NCBI RefSeq assembly: GCF_009882985.1
Contig: NZ_WTUZ01000040.1
Span: 682,001 to 746,000, forward strand
Length of the DNA: 64,000 nucleotides
DNA from: Paenibacillus silvestris
GTDB taxonomy: Bacteria; Bacillota; Bacilli; Paenibacillales; NBRC-103111
Direction: 5' to 3'
Made by a program: the position numbers and the translations under genes. The notes under the pieces were generated by a model. It made no database searches. It saw nothing but the letters and a program-made list of their open reading frames with translations, and had not been told where the DNA came from. This document shows, piece by piece, positions 1-9,041 of the stretch. Numbering within the stretch: the stretch's first letter is position 1; every line of letters begins with the position of its first letter.

Positions 1-307
1 ATTAAAACAAGATAAAAATCATTATACAATATCGGGAACCATTTTAGAATATATTTATTATCGATTTATGTCGATTCGACAAGTTTTCCTGTTCTAAACT
101 GCCTCTAACGTTACAATTCGCTCCCCTTCTCGGATAATCCTCTTTAAAAAAATCATTAAAATTATGTATTTTTCGTCAACTTCCTTATACTTTCCTAAAA
201 TATTTTCGATATTATAGACACAAACTGTATATTTATAGGACCAAAAAGTAGTAAAATAGTCTCATATAAATGATATAACATTTTAGTCTGCGAGAGGAGA
301 GAAAGGT
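1..307. other. AT-rich leader region, no gene
   Basis: No open reading frame with a convincing ribosome binding site is visible on either strand in this AT-rich stretch. It probably holds the promoter of the large secreted protein that follows. Several TATAAT-like hexamers occur between about 200 and 270, but none has a clear -35 partner at 16-18 bp, so I call no promoter. A purine-rich GAGGAG ribosome binding site lies just before the ATG at 308. Confidence 0.5.
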
Positions 308-3300
308 ATGTTTTCAGCCATACAAAAAAAGATCAGTATCCTACTGATCGCATCCATGGCAATATCATGGTTCGGGTTCACGGAGCTTCCGAGCCAAACC
401 GTTCTAGCTGCTGCCGGAGACACTGTAACTGTAGCATTGAAATCTGTTAGTAACAGCAAGTACATGACGACAGATACGAGTAGCAGTTCTTCGCTTTATG
501 CTAATAAGACGAACCCATGGGTATCCGATTTGTTTGATTTAGTTGAGCAAGGGGAAGGCATTTATGCTTTGAAATCAAGAGCAAATTCCAAATATGTGAC
601 TGTTGGGTCTAATAGAGAGGACACGTTGACAGCCTCATCCCAAACAATTGGCAACAAACAAAAGTTTAAATTAATTACAAACTCAGACTCTACGGTCTCC
701 TTCCAACCAACGGAAAGTTTCAAAACTTACTATCTCAGTTTAGAGGATGATAACAGCGGTGAGATCAATGTGGAGCAAAGCAATTCCACGTCTTCACTTA
801 CAAAGTTTCAAATTTCCTATTTCGATCTCACTAAACCATTGAAAATTCTTGAGATCAAAGATCTGGATAAACCTTCCAGCGGAGATGCATCTGCCGTCGT
901 CTCAGATTTGGCCTCAAAATTAAGTGCAAACTCCGATTTCACTTTGGAAACGATGAGTATTAAAAAATTCGTAGCACTCCGCGATGAGTTGGATGGCAAG
1001 TATGATGCGATTTATTTTGGTAAAAGTTTATTTAATCCAACCTCAGAGACTGGAAAAAATCATAATACAAGGTATCTTGAGAATGACATTACATCTCTCA
1101 AAGCAACGGAAATTACAGATAAATACATAAATAAAGGACTACCAGTTATTGTCTATAGTGACTCTTCAACGAAACGTGGTGCTTTGTATCAAGGATACTT
1201 AAACAGCAATGGTAACTGGACTAAGTCTTATGGTAATTTATACAATTTGTTTAATCCATACAATACGACAACACCTAAAAGCAATGTAATTTTTGTAAAT
1301 GATACTGATATTGGTACTTCGTCTGCATTTATTGCGAAAACAAATTTGCTTGTCAATGCGAATGTTCGCCCTCAGCTAAATTTAACGAGTAAACCTAGTG
1401 ACTACACGCTGAGCGCTAATCGAGAAACGAAGTATAAACCAGGTGATACACTCACTTATACATTTAATGTATCTAATGTTAGAAATATCAGTCAGCGTAA
1501 TTTGGTAGCTAATTTGTATTTAGGTGTCGATAGTGTCTTGAAATTCGATGCTTCCAATTTAGTTCAAACTGTCCCAGTAACTTCCCTTACCAACAATACA
1601 ATAAGTTTCACGCTTCCAAAAGGTTACTCAGGGCTTTATTACTGGCGTTTAGAGCTCGTTGATCAAACCAGCACTGGAAAACTGAAGGACTCCACTTCAG
1701 GTGTGTTCCGTTATAAAGACCAATCACCAACGATAAAAGTGCTTCAAGTTATTCCAAATTCACAGTCGACTAGTAAGACCAGCAGCCTGCTTCTAGAGTC
1801 AAACTTAAAACAAAATTATTTGCATTCAGACGATTACGATATCAACATCTCAGTCGTTGACTTCAATACTTTTAACTCGACAGAATACAATACATTAAAT
1901 AGCAAATACGATATGTTGATCTTCGGTTTTAACGATTCTTATAACGGAACTGCAGACATTTCTGCAACAGCAGCTGCAGCTGTTAAATCATTTATCGCTA
2001 CAGGTCAAGGCGTTATGTTCACCCACGATACCGTCTATCAAGGGAATCAAACATGGATCACTAATTTTCAAGCGGACACAGGTCAAATAGGTCCAATGAC
2101 GAATATGGGACTCAATGCTACTAACACTTCGACATCAACTGTAAAAATAAATGAAGGTCTGCTAACGGAATTCCCTTTCTTTATAAGCGAAATGACACCA
2201 TCCGTGGCAACAACGCATGATCAGTATTTTAGACTGGACCTGAATGATCCCAAGGTGATTCCTTGGTACAACATCAATGGCAGTCCTCGTGACGTTGAAG
2301 ATAGTTGGAATCATTATTATACCTACTCCAAAGGAAATGTAACTTATTCAGGGACAGGTCACAATTTCGTAAATACAACCAAAAACAGTTCCTTCCCAGA
2401 TTGGGAACAGAGGCTTTTCGTTAACACCATGTACAGAGCTTTCATCGGTTCAAATCATAAGCCTACATTGGATCTCATATCTCCAGCTCCTTTCAACGAA
2501 TCATTAAAGAATTATATTTCAGCTAATAGTTCAATTTCTGTCACTTTTAAACCCGATGATTTGGATTTAAATGATAAAAAAGTTACCTCTTCCATTACTT
2601 TTAATTACAGAGACGCTTCAGGTACTAATCAATCTGTCAAAGTTTTAGGGGATACTCAGACGAATAAAGGTGAGACAATTACCAAAACATTCCCTAATCC
2701 TCTAGCTGCAAGCGGCGGCGATTTGACAATCTCAGTCTCAACCAAAGACGCTGCAGGCGCTCTTGAAACAAAACAAGTTGCTGTCAAAGTCATTACCTCT
2801 ACTGGTTTAACGCCAGATCGCACGATATCAGCTGAAAAAATTGAAGTTAATAGTCCTGTGACTGTGAATTACATCATTAATCCAACAGCAAAGCCATACA
2901 GTGCAGCTACTAACCTAAATGATTTAAAAATTACAGGGCTGCATTATAATGAAACTTTCCCAGCGAACTTAGAACTTGTTACAGTTCCTACAGGTTTCAC
3001 CAAAACGGGAACATTAACAAGCGGCTATACCCTTGATGGAAATATTGACCCTATTCCATACCGCAGGGAAGGCAATCAATTTGTAGCGAATAGCTCAACT
3101 TTCACCGTTGTTGTTAAGCCCACGAGAGCAGGAGATTATTCTTTATCAAATGCCAGCCTACAGTACAATGATTTTGCTTCAAGTAACCAAAGTGTTCTCT
3201 TCTCTAACAAAGTAATAACCGCATTCACGAAGTTAACGTCCTTGACTTTGGATAACGTCACTATCGCAAAAGGTGATTCCTCCAAACTGATTCCAAAAGT

Positions 3301-4870
3301 ATTACCAGTCGACGCTACCTATCAAAGGAATGAAGACTTCACTTGGACAACGGATGAGGGAACCATTGTTACGGTCAACGCTAGTGGTGAAATTAAAGGT
3401 GTCACTGCTGGAACTGCAAAAGTTACAGCTGTCGCAAAGGATGGCAGCGGACTTATCGCAACGTCTGTCGTTTCTGTCATTCAACCCGGCTTGAATATCA
3501 CAGGACCGAATGTCGTGAATGTCAATCAATCCATTAATCTTCTTTCAGTACTCGTAAAAACACCGGATGAAACCATCAAATCGATTCAATGGTTCTCTCC
3601 CAATAACAATGTCGCGAAGTTTACGTCAAGTAATACTGATACCGGAGTTTTACAAGCTGTCGCTCCTGGCCAAGTTACCATAACGCTTACCATCACAACA
3701 GACAAGAGAACCTACACGCAAACCTATACCGTGACCGTCAATGCTAATATCACTTCCTTAGAATTGAATGGCGAATCCCAATTGGAAGTCGGAGATACTT
3801 CAACTCTGAAAGCCAATTACTTGCCCGGATATGCAACTAGCCCATTGTTTGAGTGGAGTTCGACGAACACTGATGTCATTGAGATTACGAATAAAGGTGT
3901 AAACAGTAGCCTGCTTGAAGGCTATGCCACTATTAAAGCTAAAGCAGAAGGCGAAGCCACTGTTAAAGTGAGAGCGCTGGACGGTAGCAATCTTACAGAT
4001 GAAATACATATTCAAGTTACTCAACCTGCTATTACGATCAATAGTCCGATTACACTTCATGTCGGTGATGTGCCTTCTCAACTCATTGTGAGCACGAATT
4101 TCCTTCATGATGATTTCGAACCTGCGGTATGGGAAAGAGACGACACTAGCGAGAACATAGTTAGATTCTCAGGCAATCAACAATTGCAAAGAAACATTGA
4201 GGGCAAGGCCGTTGGTACTGTAAAAGGCAAAGTAACGGTGAACTACCACGGTAATGCATACACGAAGGCCTTCACAATTGAAGTTGATAACCCGGTTCAT
4301 TCAGTGACAATTGTTAAGAAAAATGAACCAGGCGAGTCTAATCCCGATTCCGTTATTTCCATCGATAAAGGGGAGTCTGTTGATTTACGAGCCATCGTTC
4401 AGCGACCAGATGCGGTTCACTCCGGCTTTCAGTGGTTCATCCTGCAAGAAACTGGATCAGCCACCCTTAACAGCACAAACACCCAAGATGTTACTCTCAC
4501 AGGAGGTGTAAAAGGGACTATCAAAGTAAGAGTACTTGTAGGCGGCAAGGATGATACTAGAGATATTAAAATCAATCAAAGTCTTACTCGCATTGATCTT
4601 CCTGAAGGACCTATTCGATTGGTACTGAACACGAATAAAAATACGTATGACTTATGGTCTGAAACGACCGTTCTTCCTGCCAAATGGAAAGAAGAATTAA
4701 AAGATCGTTTAGAATGGATCTATGACAATAACGTTGTCACCATCAACAACGGTGTCGTTACTGGATCAAAAGCAGGGGACATTACAGTTACATTGCGCTA
4801 TATCGATGATCATAGTGTAATTGATACTGTTCGAGTCATTGTTCAAAAACAATACGATAACCGTTATTAA
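308..4870 (+). CDS. Large secreted protein, beta-trefoil-like N-terminus, DUF5057-like region and Big_2-type Ig domains
   Basis: 1520 aa. Residues 1 to about 35 form a Sec signal peptide (basic start, hydrophobic core, cleavage near LAAAG). Residues 38-185 carry two similar strands (LKSVSNSKYM and LKSRANSKYV) typical of fascin/ricin-like beta-trefoils. Residues about 190-760 resemble the Paenibacillaceae DUF5057 family, with two segments of the type KYDAIYFG and KYDMLIFG that suggest a Rossmann or glutamine-amidotransferase-like fold. From about 974 to the end there are five or six Ig-like Big_2 modules (for example VTAGTAKVTAVAKDGS). There is no LPXTG motif, SLH domain or C-terminal anchor, so it is probably secreted or held non-covalently in the wall. 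It converges on a minor-prepilin operon, which may be functionally linked; no biochemical role can be assigned. The DUF5057 match is from memory of the family. Confidence 0.75.
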   Translation: MFSAIQKKISILLIASMAISWFGFTELPSQTVLAAAGDTVTVALKSVSNSKYMTTDTSSSSSLYANKTNPWVSDLFDLVEQGEGIYALKSRANSKYVTVGSNREDTLTASSQTIGNKQKFKLITNSDSTVSFQPTESFKTYYLSLEDDNSGEINVEQSNSTSSLTKFQISYFDLTKPLKILEIKDLDKPSSGDASAVVSDLASKLSANSDFTLETMSIKKFVALRDELDGKYDAIYFGKSLFNPTSETGKNHNTRYLENDITSLKATEITDKYINKGLPVIVYSDSSTKRGALYQGYLNSNGNWTKSYGNLYNLFNPYNTTTPKSNVIFVNDTDIGTSSAFIAKTNLLVNANVRPQLNLTSKPSDYTLSANRETKYKPGDTLTYTFNVSNVRNISQRNLVANLYLGVDSVLKFDASNLVQTVPVTSLTNNTISFTLPKGYSGLYYWRLELVDQTSTGKLKDSTSGVFRYKDQSPTIKVLQVIPNSQSTSKTSSLLLESNLKQNYLHSDDYDINISVVDFNTFNSTEYNTLNSKYDMLIFGFNDSYNGTADISATAAAAVKSFIATGQGVMFTHDTVYQGNQTWITNFQADTGQIGPMTNMGLNATNTSTSTVKINEGLLTEFPFFISEMTPSVATTHDQYFRLDLNDPKVIPWYNINGSPRDVEDSWNHYYTYSKGNVTYSGTGHNFVNTTKNSSFPDWEQRLFVNTMYRAFIGSNHKPTLDLISPAPFNESLKNYISANSSISVTFKPDDLDLNDKKVTSSITFNYRDASGTNQSVKVLGDTQTNKGETITKTFPNPLAASGGDLTISVSTKDAAGALETKQVAVKVITSTGLTPDRTISAEKIEVNSPVTVNYIINPTAKPYSAATNLNDLKITGLHYNETFPANLELVTVPTGFTKTGTLTSGYTLDGNIDPIPYRREGNQFVANSSTFTVVVKPTRAGDYSLSNASLQYNDFASSNQSVLFSNKVITAFTKLTSLTLDNVTIAKGDSSKLIPKVLPVDATYQRNEDFTWTTDEGTIVTVNASGEIKGVTAGTAKVTAVAKDGSGLIATSVVSVIQPGLNITGPNVVNVNQSINLLSVLVKTPDETIKSIQWFSPNNNVAKFTSSNTDTGVLQAVAPGQVTITLTITTDKRTYTQTYTVTVNANITSLELNGESQLEVGDTSTLKANYLPGYATSPLFEWSSTNTDVIEITNKGVNSSLLEGYATIKAKAEGEATVKVRALDGSNLTDEIHIQVTQPAITINSPITLHVGDVPSQLIVSTNFLHDDFEPAVWERDDTSENIVRFSGNQQLQRNIEGKAVGTVKGKVTVNYHGNAYTKAFTIEVDNPVHSVTIVKKNEPGESNPDSVISIDKGESVDLRAIVQRPDAVHSGFQWFILQETGSATLNSTNTQDVTLTGGVKGTIKVRVLVGGKDDTRDIKINQSLTRIDLPEGPIRLVLNTNKNTYDLWSETTVLPAKWKEELKDRLEWIYDNNVVTINNGVVTGSKAGDITVTLRYIDDHSVIDTVRVIVQKQYDNRY

Positions 4871-4914
4871 AAAAAAGCATTCTTCCGTATCATGATACGG
4901 AAGAATGCTTTTTT
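4871..4914. terminator. Bidirectional intrinsic terminator, 44-nt perfect palindrome
   Basis: Positions 4871-4914 read identically on both strands, centred between 4892 and 4893, with six A at one end and six T at the other. It begins directly after the stop codon of the plus-strand secreted protein and overlaps the last bases of the minus-strand PilX-like gene. It serves both convergent transcripts. Confidence 0.93.
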
Positions 4915-6706
4915 ACTTGACCAAAACTTTTTTGCTTCTAGATAAGTTGATCCCTTTTACTCGAGGTAGCGCAGATTGCTGGTGATTAAAGATGTCCTTG
5001 TTATATTCAATAATAAACCTTGAAAATGGATTCCCCAGGTTATCTTGACCAGGAGCAATGAGGAGGGAAGACAAATCGCCCGTTTCTTTTGTGTTTCCTC
5101 GCACAGCGTTGATGACTAGGTCATCTTTGGCAAAAAAACCACCCCGTATCCAGAATACGGAGCCAACCCCATACAACTCTGCATTGGAATCCGTGTAGAA
5201 GAAAGCATCCAACCTGGTAATATTCTCATTTTTAGCCACATCTCGTTTATACCCCGCACTAGGTAAGTCTTTAAAAGAATTTATCCTAGATATCAAAATT
5301 TCACCTTTCGAGAGTAAGACAAGTTCTTTATTAATTTGTCCAACTTCTTCTAGACCTGTAATGCTGGCATCTAAAATATTCGTACTTCCTAACACAAACA
5401 TCGTTGCATCCATTGTGACATCACCTTTGATGTTGACATCTCCAGTTACAAGGATGTTACCTCGAATTTTGATTGGATCTCGTGCGATGTTATCCGTTGG
5501 TGTGTTGTCAATATTCAGATCGCCATCAATAATAAACCAATTACTAGTGAAATAAGTTGATTTAGGTACGATCGGATCGCGTTGCCCCTTAGAATCCTTT
5601 GTAAAAACTAGTTGCTTAAAGTCCCAACCATTTCCAATGTTGAAATTGCCATTGTAGAGATAAGAACCTCCCGATAAACCTGCATTATCGTTTATACTTT
5701 CAATATCTTTAGTTTTCTTCACTTCATAGTCTGGGTCAGTTAAATCTTCAAACACAGCTGGCTTAAGTTTATCTGTTCTACTTTTCAAATAATTTTTAAA
5801 AGCCATCACATCTGTCGAGAAGTAATTATTCTTAATGATTGCTCTTTCTGTTCCATTACCACCTACGGCTTCTGTAACTTTATCTATGAAAGATTCGTCC
5901 ATATTTAACTGCACGAAATCCTCTTGTGTCTTTAGTTCCACGTTGCCTTTCTGCACACCAAGAACTGTCGGTATTGTTGTAGTCCCCTTGTCGCTGGTTG
6001 AATTAATACTTACAAATTGATCTGGAGAGCAATTGGGAGTTAACGTGGCATTGCAAAATATAAAATCGTCAAGCGATTGCACAAAAGCTCTGCCTTCTAG
6101 ATAAGAATACTTCCCTACATTCGCTGTACTAATGGCTCCATTTTCACTGTTGTAAATGTATTCCGCTTGGTTTTTTATTTGTAACTTTTTACCTGCATAG
6201 AGGTCTCCTCCAAGAAAATAGGGAGATCCGTTCAAAATCAGATTCCCTTCAGAACCTGCTGCATAATTTAGGACGTCAGGAAAGGCGTTAATCCCGACAA
6301 TCTGTTTCAGCTTCCGTTCGGTTCCATCGATGTTTGCCGTGACAGTAATTTCAATCTGATGAACATCATTCTCATCGATAAGTTCCGCTTCCGTTGTAGG
6401 TGCACTTGAAAATTCAGTTTTAACAGTGTTCGCTTCGATACCTGGAAACATACTTCTCAGTTCGGCATCTATCGCATCAGGATTGATATCTTCCCTCCCG
6501 TCCAATGTTGCTTTAATTCTAGCTACTGCTTCATTCAGAGCTTTTTCTGCGAGATGTAAACTCTGCACATCCTTCTGTTTCGTCTGAGTTCTGGTAGCCC
6601 CACCTATACTAGCGCTAAGTACTGTTAAACCTAGAAGCGTAAATATCAAGATCATGAACAGCACGATCAAAAGCGCTGAGCCTCTTTCCTCTTTTAACAG
6701 TTTCAT
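4913..6706 (-). CDS. PilX-like minor pilin/pseudopilin-like protein
   Basis: 597 aa. The N-terminus (KEERGSALLIVLFMILIF) is the charged-then-hydrophobic segment of PilX/GspK-like proteins, without the canonical GFTLIE cleavage signature. The remaining ~560 residues look extracytoplasmic, with many short beta-like repeats around residues 380-470 (GDLNID, GNILVTGDVNIKGDV) suggesting a beta-helix or bactofilin-like ladder. I start at ATG 6706 because AGGAGGTG lies 6 nt upstream; the longer GTG start at 6715 lies inside that site. It is third in an operon with two prepilins; the stop of the preceding gene overlaps this gene's ribosome binding site. Likely role: tip or minor component of a type IV pilus or pseudopilus. 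No pilus motor, secretin or peptidase is in the window. Confidence 0.7.
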   Translation of the reverse strand: MKLLKEERGSALLIVLFMILIFTLLGLTVLSASIGGATRTQTKQKDVQSLHLAEKALNEAVARIKATLDGREDINPDAIDAELRSMFPGIEANTVKTEFSSAPTTEAELIDENDVHQIEITVTANIDGTERKLKQIVGINAFPDVLNYAAGSEGNLILNGSPYFLGGDLYAGKKLQIKNQAEYIYNSENGAISTANVGKYSYLEGRAFVQSLDDFIFCNATLTPNCSPDQFVSINSTSDKGTTTIPTVLGVQKGNVELKTQEDFVQLNMDESFIDKVTEAVGGNGTERAIIKNNYFSTDVMAFKNYLKSRTDKLKPAVFEDLTDPDYEVKKTKDIESINDNAGLSGGSYLYNGNFNIGNGWDFKQLVFTKDSKGQRDPIVPKSTYFTSNWFIIDGDLNIDNTPTDNIARDPIKIRGNILVTGDVNIKGDVTMDATMFVLGSTNILDASITGLEEVGQINKELVLLSKGEILISRINSFKDLPSAGYKRDVAKNENITRLDAFFYTDSNAELYGVGSVFWIRGGFFAKDDLVINAVRGNTKETGDLSSLLIAPGQDNLGNPFSRFIIEYNKDIFNHQQSALPRVKGINLSRSKKVLVK

Positions 6707-6718
6707 CAATCCCACCTC

Positions 6719-7255
6719 CTAAAACCCAAATCTGCTTTCCATCTTTAATTGATGTTTAATATGTTTCTGATCTTCTTGCTCCAAGACGAGTGTTATCCGT
6801 ATCAATCCATCACGACAAGCGCTCGCATTGCCACAATCCAATTGAATCGATGATCCATTCAGTAAGGCTGACTTCAAATTGTCGACCTTACCAGTTTCGA
6901 TAGGAGCACTAGAATCAGCTATATATAGCGAAGAATTAGCTATTTTTATTTGTTTACTCGGAATAACGACATTGTTCGGCTGAGTTGTTCTAGATAATTC
7001 GATACCATTTTCATTGACTATATTCGAAACATACTCTGGTCCATATGTGTACAACTGCGTCATAACAGAGGACATCAGAATATCCGCTTCATCTCTCAAA
7101 GAATTTTCTACGTTGACTTTGTTGTATGCTGTAAATCCGAACGTAATGACGGAATAAATAGTCCCCATAACTAATGATAAAATAGACAATGCTGCTATCA
7201 ACTCTACAAGGGAAAGCCCTCTTTCTTCTCTGGCAAAATCAACGAATCTTCTCAT
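6719..7255 (-). CDS. Prepilin-type protein, PilW/PulJ-like
   Basis: 178 aa. The leader MRRFVDFAREERG is followed by LSLVELIAALSILSLV, matching the type IV prepilin signature: Gly before the cleavage site, Glu at mature position +5, then a hydrophobic helix. The rest is soluble and without recognised motifs, apart from a possible disulfide pair in DCGNASACRDG near residue 140. It overlaps the upstream prepilin gene by 17 nt, indicating translational coupling, and is followed by the PilX-like gene. The order PilV-PilW-PilX matches minor-pilin operons in other bacteria. The assignment as PilW/PulJ-like is by position and length; the sequence outside the leader is not diagnostic. Confidence 0.8.
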   Translation of the reverse strand: MRRFVDFAREERGLSLVELIAALSILSLVMGTIYSVITFGFTAYNKVNVENSLRDEADILMSSVMTQLYTYGPEYVSNIVNENGIELSRTTQPNNVVIPSKQIKIANSSLYIADSSAPIETGKVDNLKSALLNGSSIQLDCGNASACRDGLIRITLVLEQEDQKHIKHQLKMESRFGF

Positions 7256-7814
7256 TAGTCACATATCCTTCTACGTATGTCTGATTTCTCAAACTTTCAA
7301 CAGCACCAAGTGTTTTTACACTCACTCTAATTGGAATTAAATATTTACTCATTCTATCTTCTGTAGTCGGTGAAGGATCATCTGCTCGTCCCTTTTCAAG
7401 ATCAGTTTGATAAGTTATGGTAATATCGTATTCTTTCCCATTTACACTGGGACGCAACACATTGCCAATACCAGAAAAGCCATTTAACAGTTCACTCTTT
7501 AAAGGCAGATGACAGGACACCCCGTTATTGGAAATGGTTATACAATTTTCCATTGTCATTATAGGATCTTTCCCATCCGATTCGCCAATTTGACTGAAAT
7601 ACTTCTCTACCTGATTGAAATTCTGCTTCTCCATATAAAACAAGGCATTCCTCGCCAAATTCACCATCACCGTCTTATTCTGATTCCCTTTATTATAGGA
7701 CATCGCGTTGATGAAAAACGCCATCATCGCCATGGAAGCCACAGACAATATCACCGTCGCAGCCAAAACCTCTATCAGCGTAAATCCCTCTTCACGGGGC
7801 TCTCTTCTATTCAT
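7239..7814 (-). CDS. Prepilin-type protein, PilV/PulI-like
   Basis: 191 aa. It contains EEGFTLIEVLAATVILSV, the canonical prepilin peptidase motif (Gly, then Phe+1, Glu+5 and a hydrophobic helix). ATG 7814 is chosen because AGGAG lies 8 nt upstream; the ATG at 7832 is upstream of this site and has none of its own. It is the first gene of the three-gene operon running to 4913. A TGGTACAAT extended -10-like element lies near 7870-7880 on the minus strand, without a good -35. The protein is probably exported, cleaved by a PilD-like peptidase encoded elsewhere, and assembled into a pilus or pseudopilus. Confidence 0.85.
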   Translation of the reverse strand: MNRREPREEGFTLIEVLAATVILSVASMAMMAFFINAMSYNKGNQNKTVMVNLARNALFYMEKQNFNQVEKYFSQIGESDGKDPIMTMENCITISNNGVSCHLPLKSELLNGFSGIGNVLRPSVNGKEYDITITYQTDLEKGRADDPSPTTEDRMSKYLIPIRVSVKTLGAVESLRNQTYVEGYVTNEKIR

Positions 7815-7957
7815 CTTATGTGCTCCTAGCATTCATATTTCAACTTACGCAAGACCTATCACATAGGACTATTGTACCATATTTTCGACTCAAACCTTCG
7901 ATTTCCCTGCATAAAAAATGACAATCAGGGCTCAATTTGTGACTCTTTCACAAAATG

Positions 7958-7993
7958 TCAAAAAAGCCTCACTCCCTTATAGGAGCAAGGCTT
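7958..7993 (-). terminator. Intrinsic terminator of the acyltransferase/YfhP-like operon
   Basis: On the minus strand AAGCCT with an inner GGAG/CTCC arm pairs across a six-base loop and is followed by six T. It lies 19 nt downstream of the stop codon at 8012 and upstream of the prepilin operon, separating the two transcripts. Confidence 0.8.
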
Positions 7994-8011
7994 CTTAATC
8001 TTTTCTCAACC

Positions 8012-9007
8012 TTAAACGTATGGCGGGTCCCACGCCTTTTTATCCCATCCAAGTGTGTCGCTGACAACGTTCATGTCCCGATCCAGCTGGACGTTCACTC
8101 CAAAAGGCAGCTTTCGTTGATGCCAGAAGCGAACATCGCGCCACTGCACTTCATAGCCGTCCGTTTTCTCGGTCCAGCATACATGGATGCGCTGTGCAAA
8201 GTGCAGGAAAGCTCGAACGCCATCCGTTGACAGAGTAGCTTGCACAATCGGATGTGACTGTTCCTGGTTATAGTCGATTCTGCTATATTCCACTTCAATC
8301 TCGACAGAACCATTCCGAATTTCACCCAAGTAAAACTGCGTGTCGCTCTCAATGACGAATTGCCAACGAAACCAACTGAGACTGGGAATAAGATGACATA
8401 TCCCGTTTTCAAGATTCAGTTCCTTTTTCACCAACTTGATAAATCGTTTCCGCTGCTCGCTTCTAATCGCAATGTAAAAGAAAGTCGCTACATAAATCAG
8501 CGCGAACATTTCCCCGATATGAAGCCCCCCACTGCCATGCCAGACAAAAATCCAAATGAGTACGCCAGCCGTGTGCAGTATGAACAGGAATGGCTCGTAG
8601 AGACAAAGGGTATCAAGATGATGCCATTTGGAAGAAAACGGCCGGAAACACTGAACGCCATATACATTAAATAAGTCCAAAAACACATGAAAAACAACAG
8701 CCAACAAAGTCCACACATACAAACTAAAGAAATGATCCCATACCCCAAAGATAGCAGCAAGCGGCAAACTGAGCACAATCGGCCAAACAAATAGTGCTGG
8801 CAAGGAATGGGTAATTCCTCGATGAACACGCAAATAGTTCGTATATCCTTTGATTCTTGCAATCGTGTCAAAATCAGGGGCATGCGAACCAATGAGCGTC
8901 CCGGCCAGAATTGCGTGGGTCAAATTCGGATCTTGCGATACGACAGGCTCCAAGCAAGCAAGTCCTGCTAAGGTGACGCCGAACAATAAATGGCTTCCTG
9001 TGTCCAT
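8012..9007 (-). CDS. YfhP/YdjM-like membrane-bound putative metal-dependent hydrolase
   Basis: 331 aa. The N-terminal ~185 residues contain four to five membrane segments and the conserved polar motifs of the YdjM (DUF457) family: HLLFG near residue 6, SHAPDFD near 42, HRGITHS near 63 and HVFLDLFNVYG near 110. Their His and Asp residues suggest a metal site in the membrane. The C-terminal ~140 residues are soluble and resemble the tail of B. subtilis YfhP, a protein of similar length. The gene is last of a three-gene operon, 34 nt after an LpxL-like acyltransferase. Known family members have no settled biochemical function; location beside two acyltransferases makes a lipid substrate plausible, as inference only. 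Confidence 0.78.
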   Translation of the reverse strand: MDTGSHLLFGVTLAGLACLEPVVSQDPNLTHAILAGTLIGSHAPDFDTIARIKGYTNYLRVHRGITHSLPALFVWPIVLSLPLAAIFGVWDHFFSLYVWTLLAVVFHVFLDLFNVYGVQCFRPFSSKWHHLDTLCLYEPFLFILHTAGVLIWIFVWHGSGGLHIGEMFALIYVATFFYIAIRSEQRKRFIKLVKKELNLENGICHLIPSLSWFRWQFVIESDTQFYLGEIRNGSVEIEVEYSRIDYNQEQSHPIVQATLSTDGVRAFLHFAQRIHVCWTEKTDGYEVQWRDVRFWHQRKLPFGVNVQLDRDMNVVSDTLGWDKKAWDPPYV

Positions 9008-9041
9008 GTGTCAATCACCCGTCCTTTGTCTTATGTGTGTG

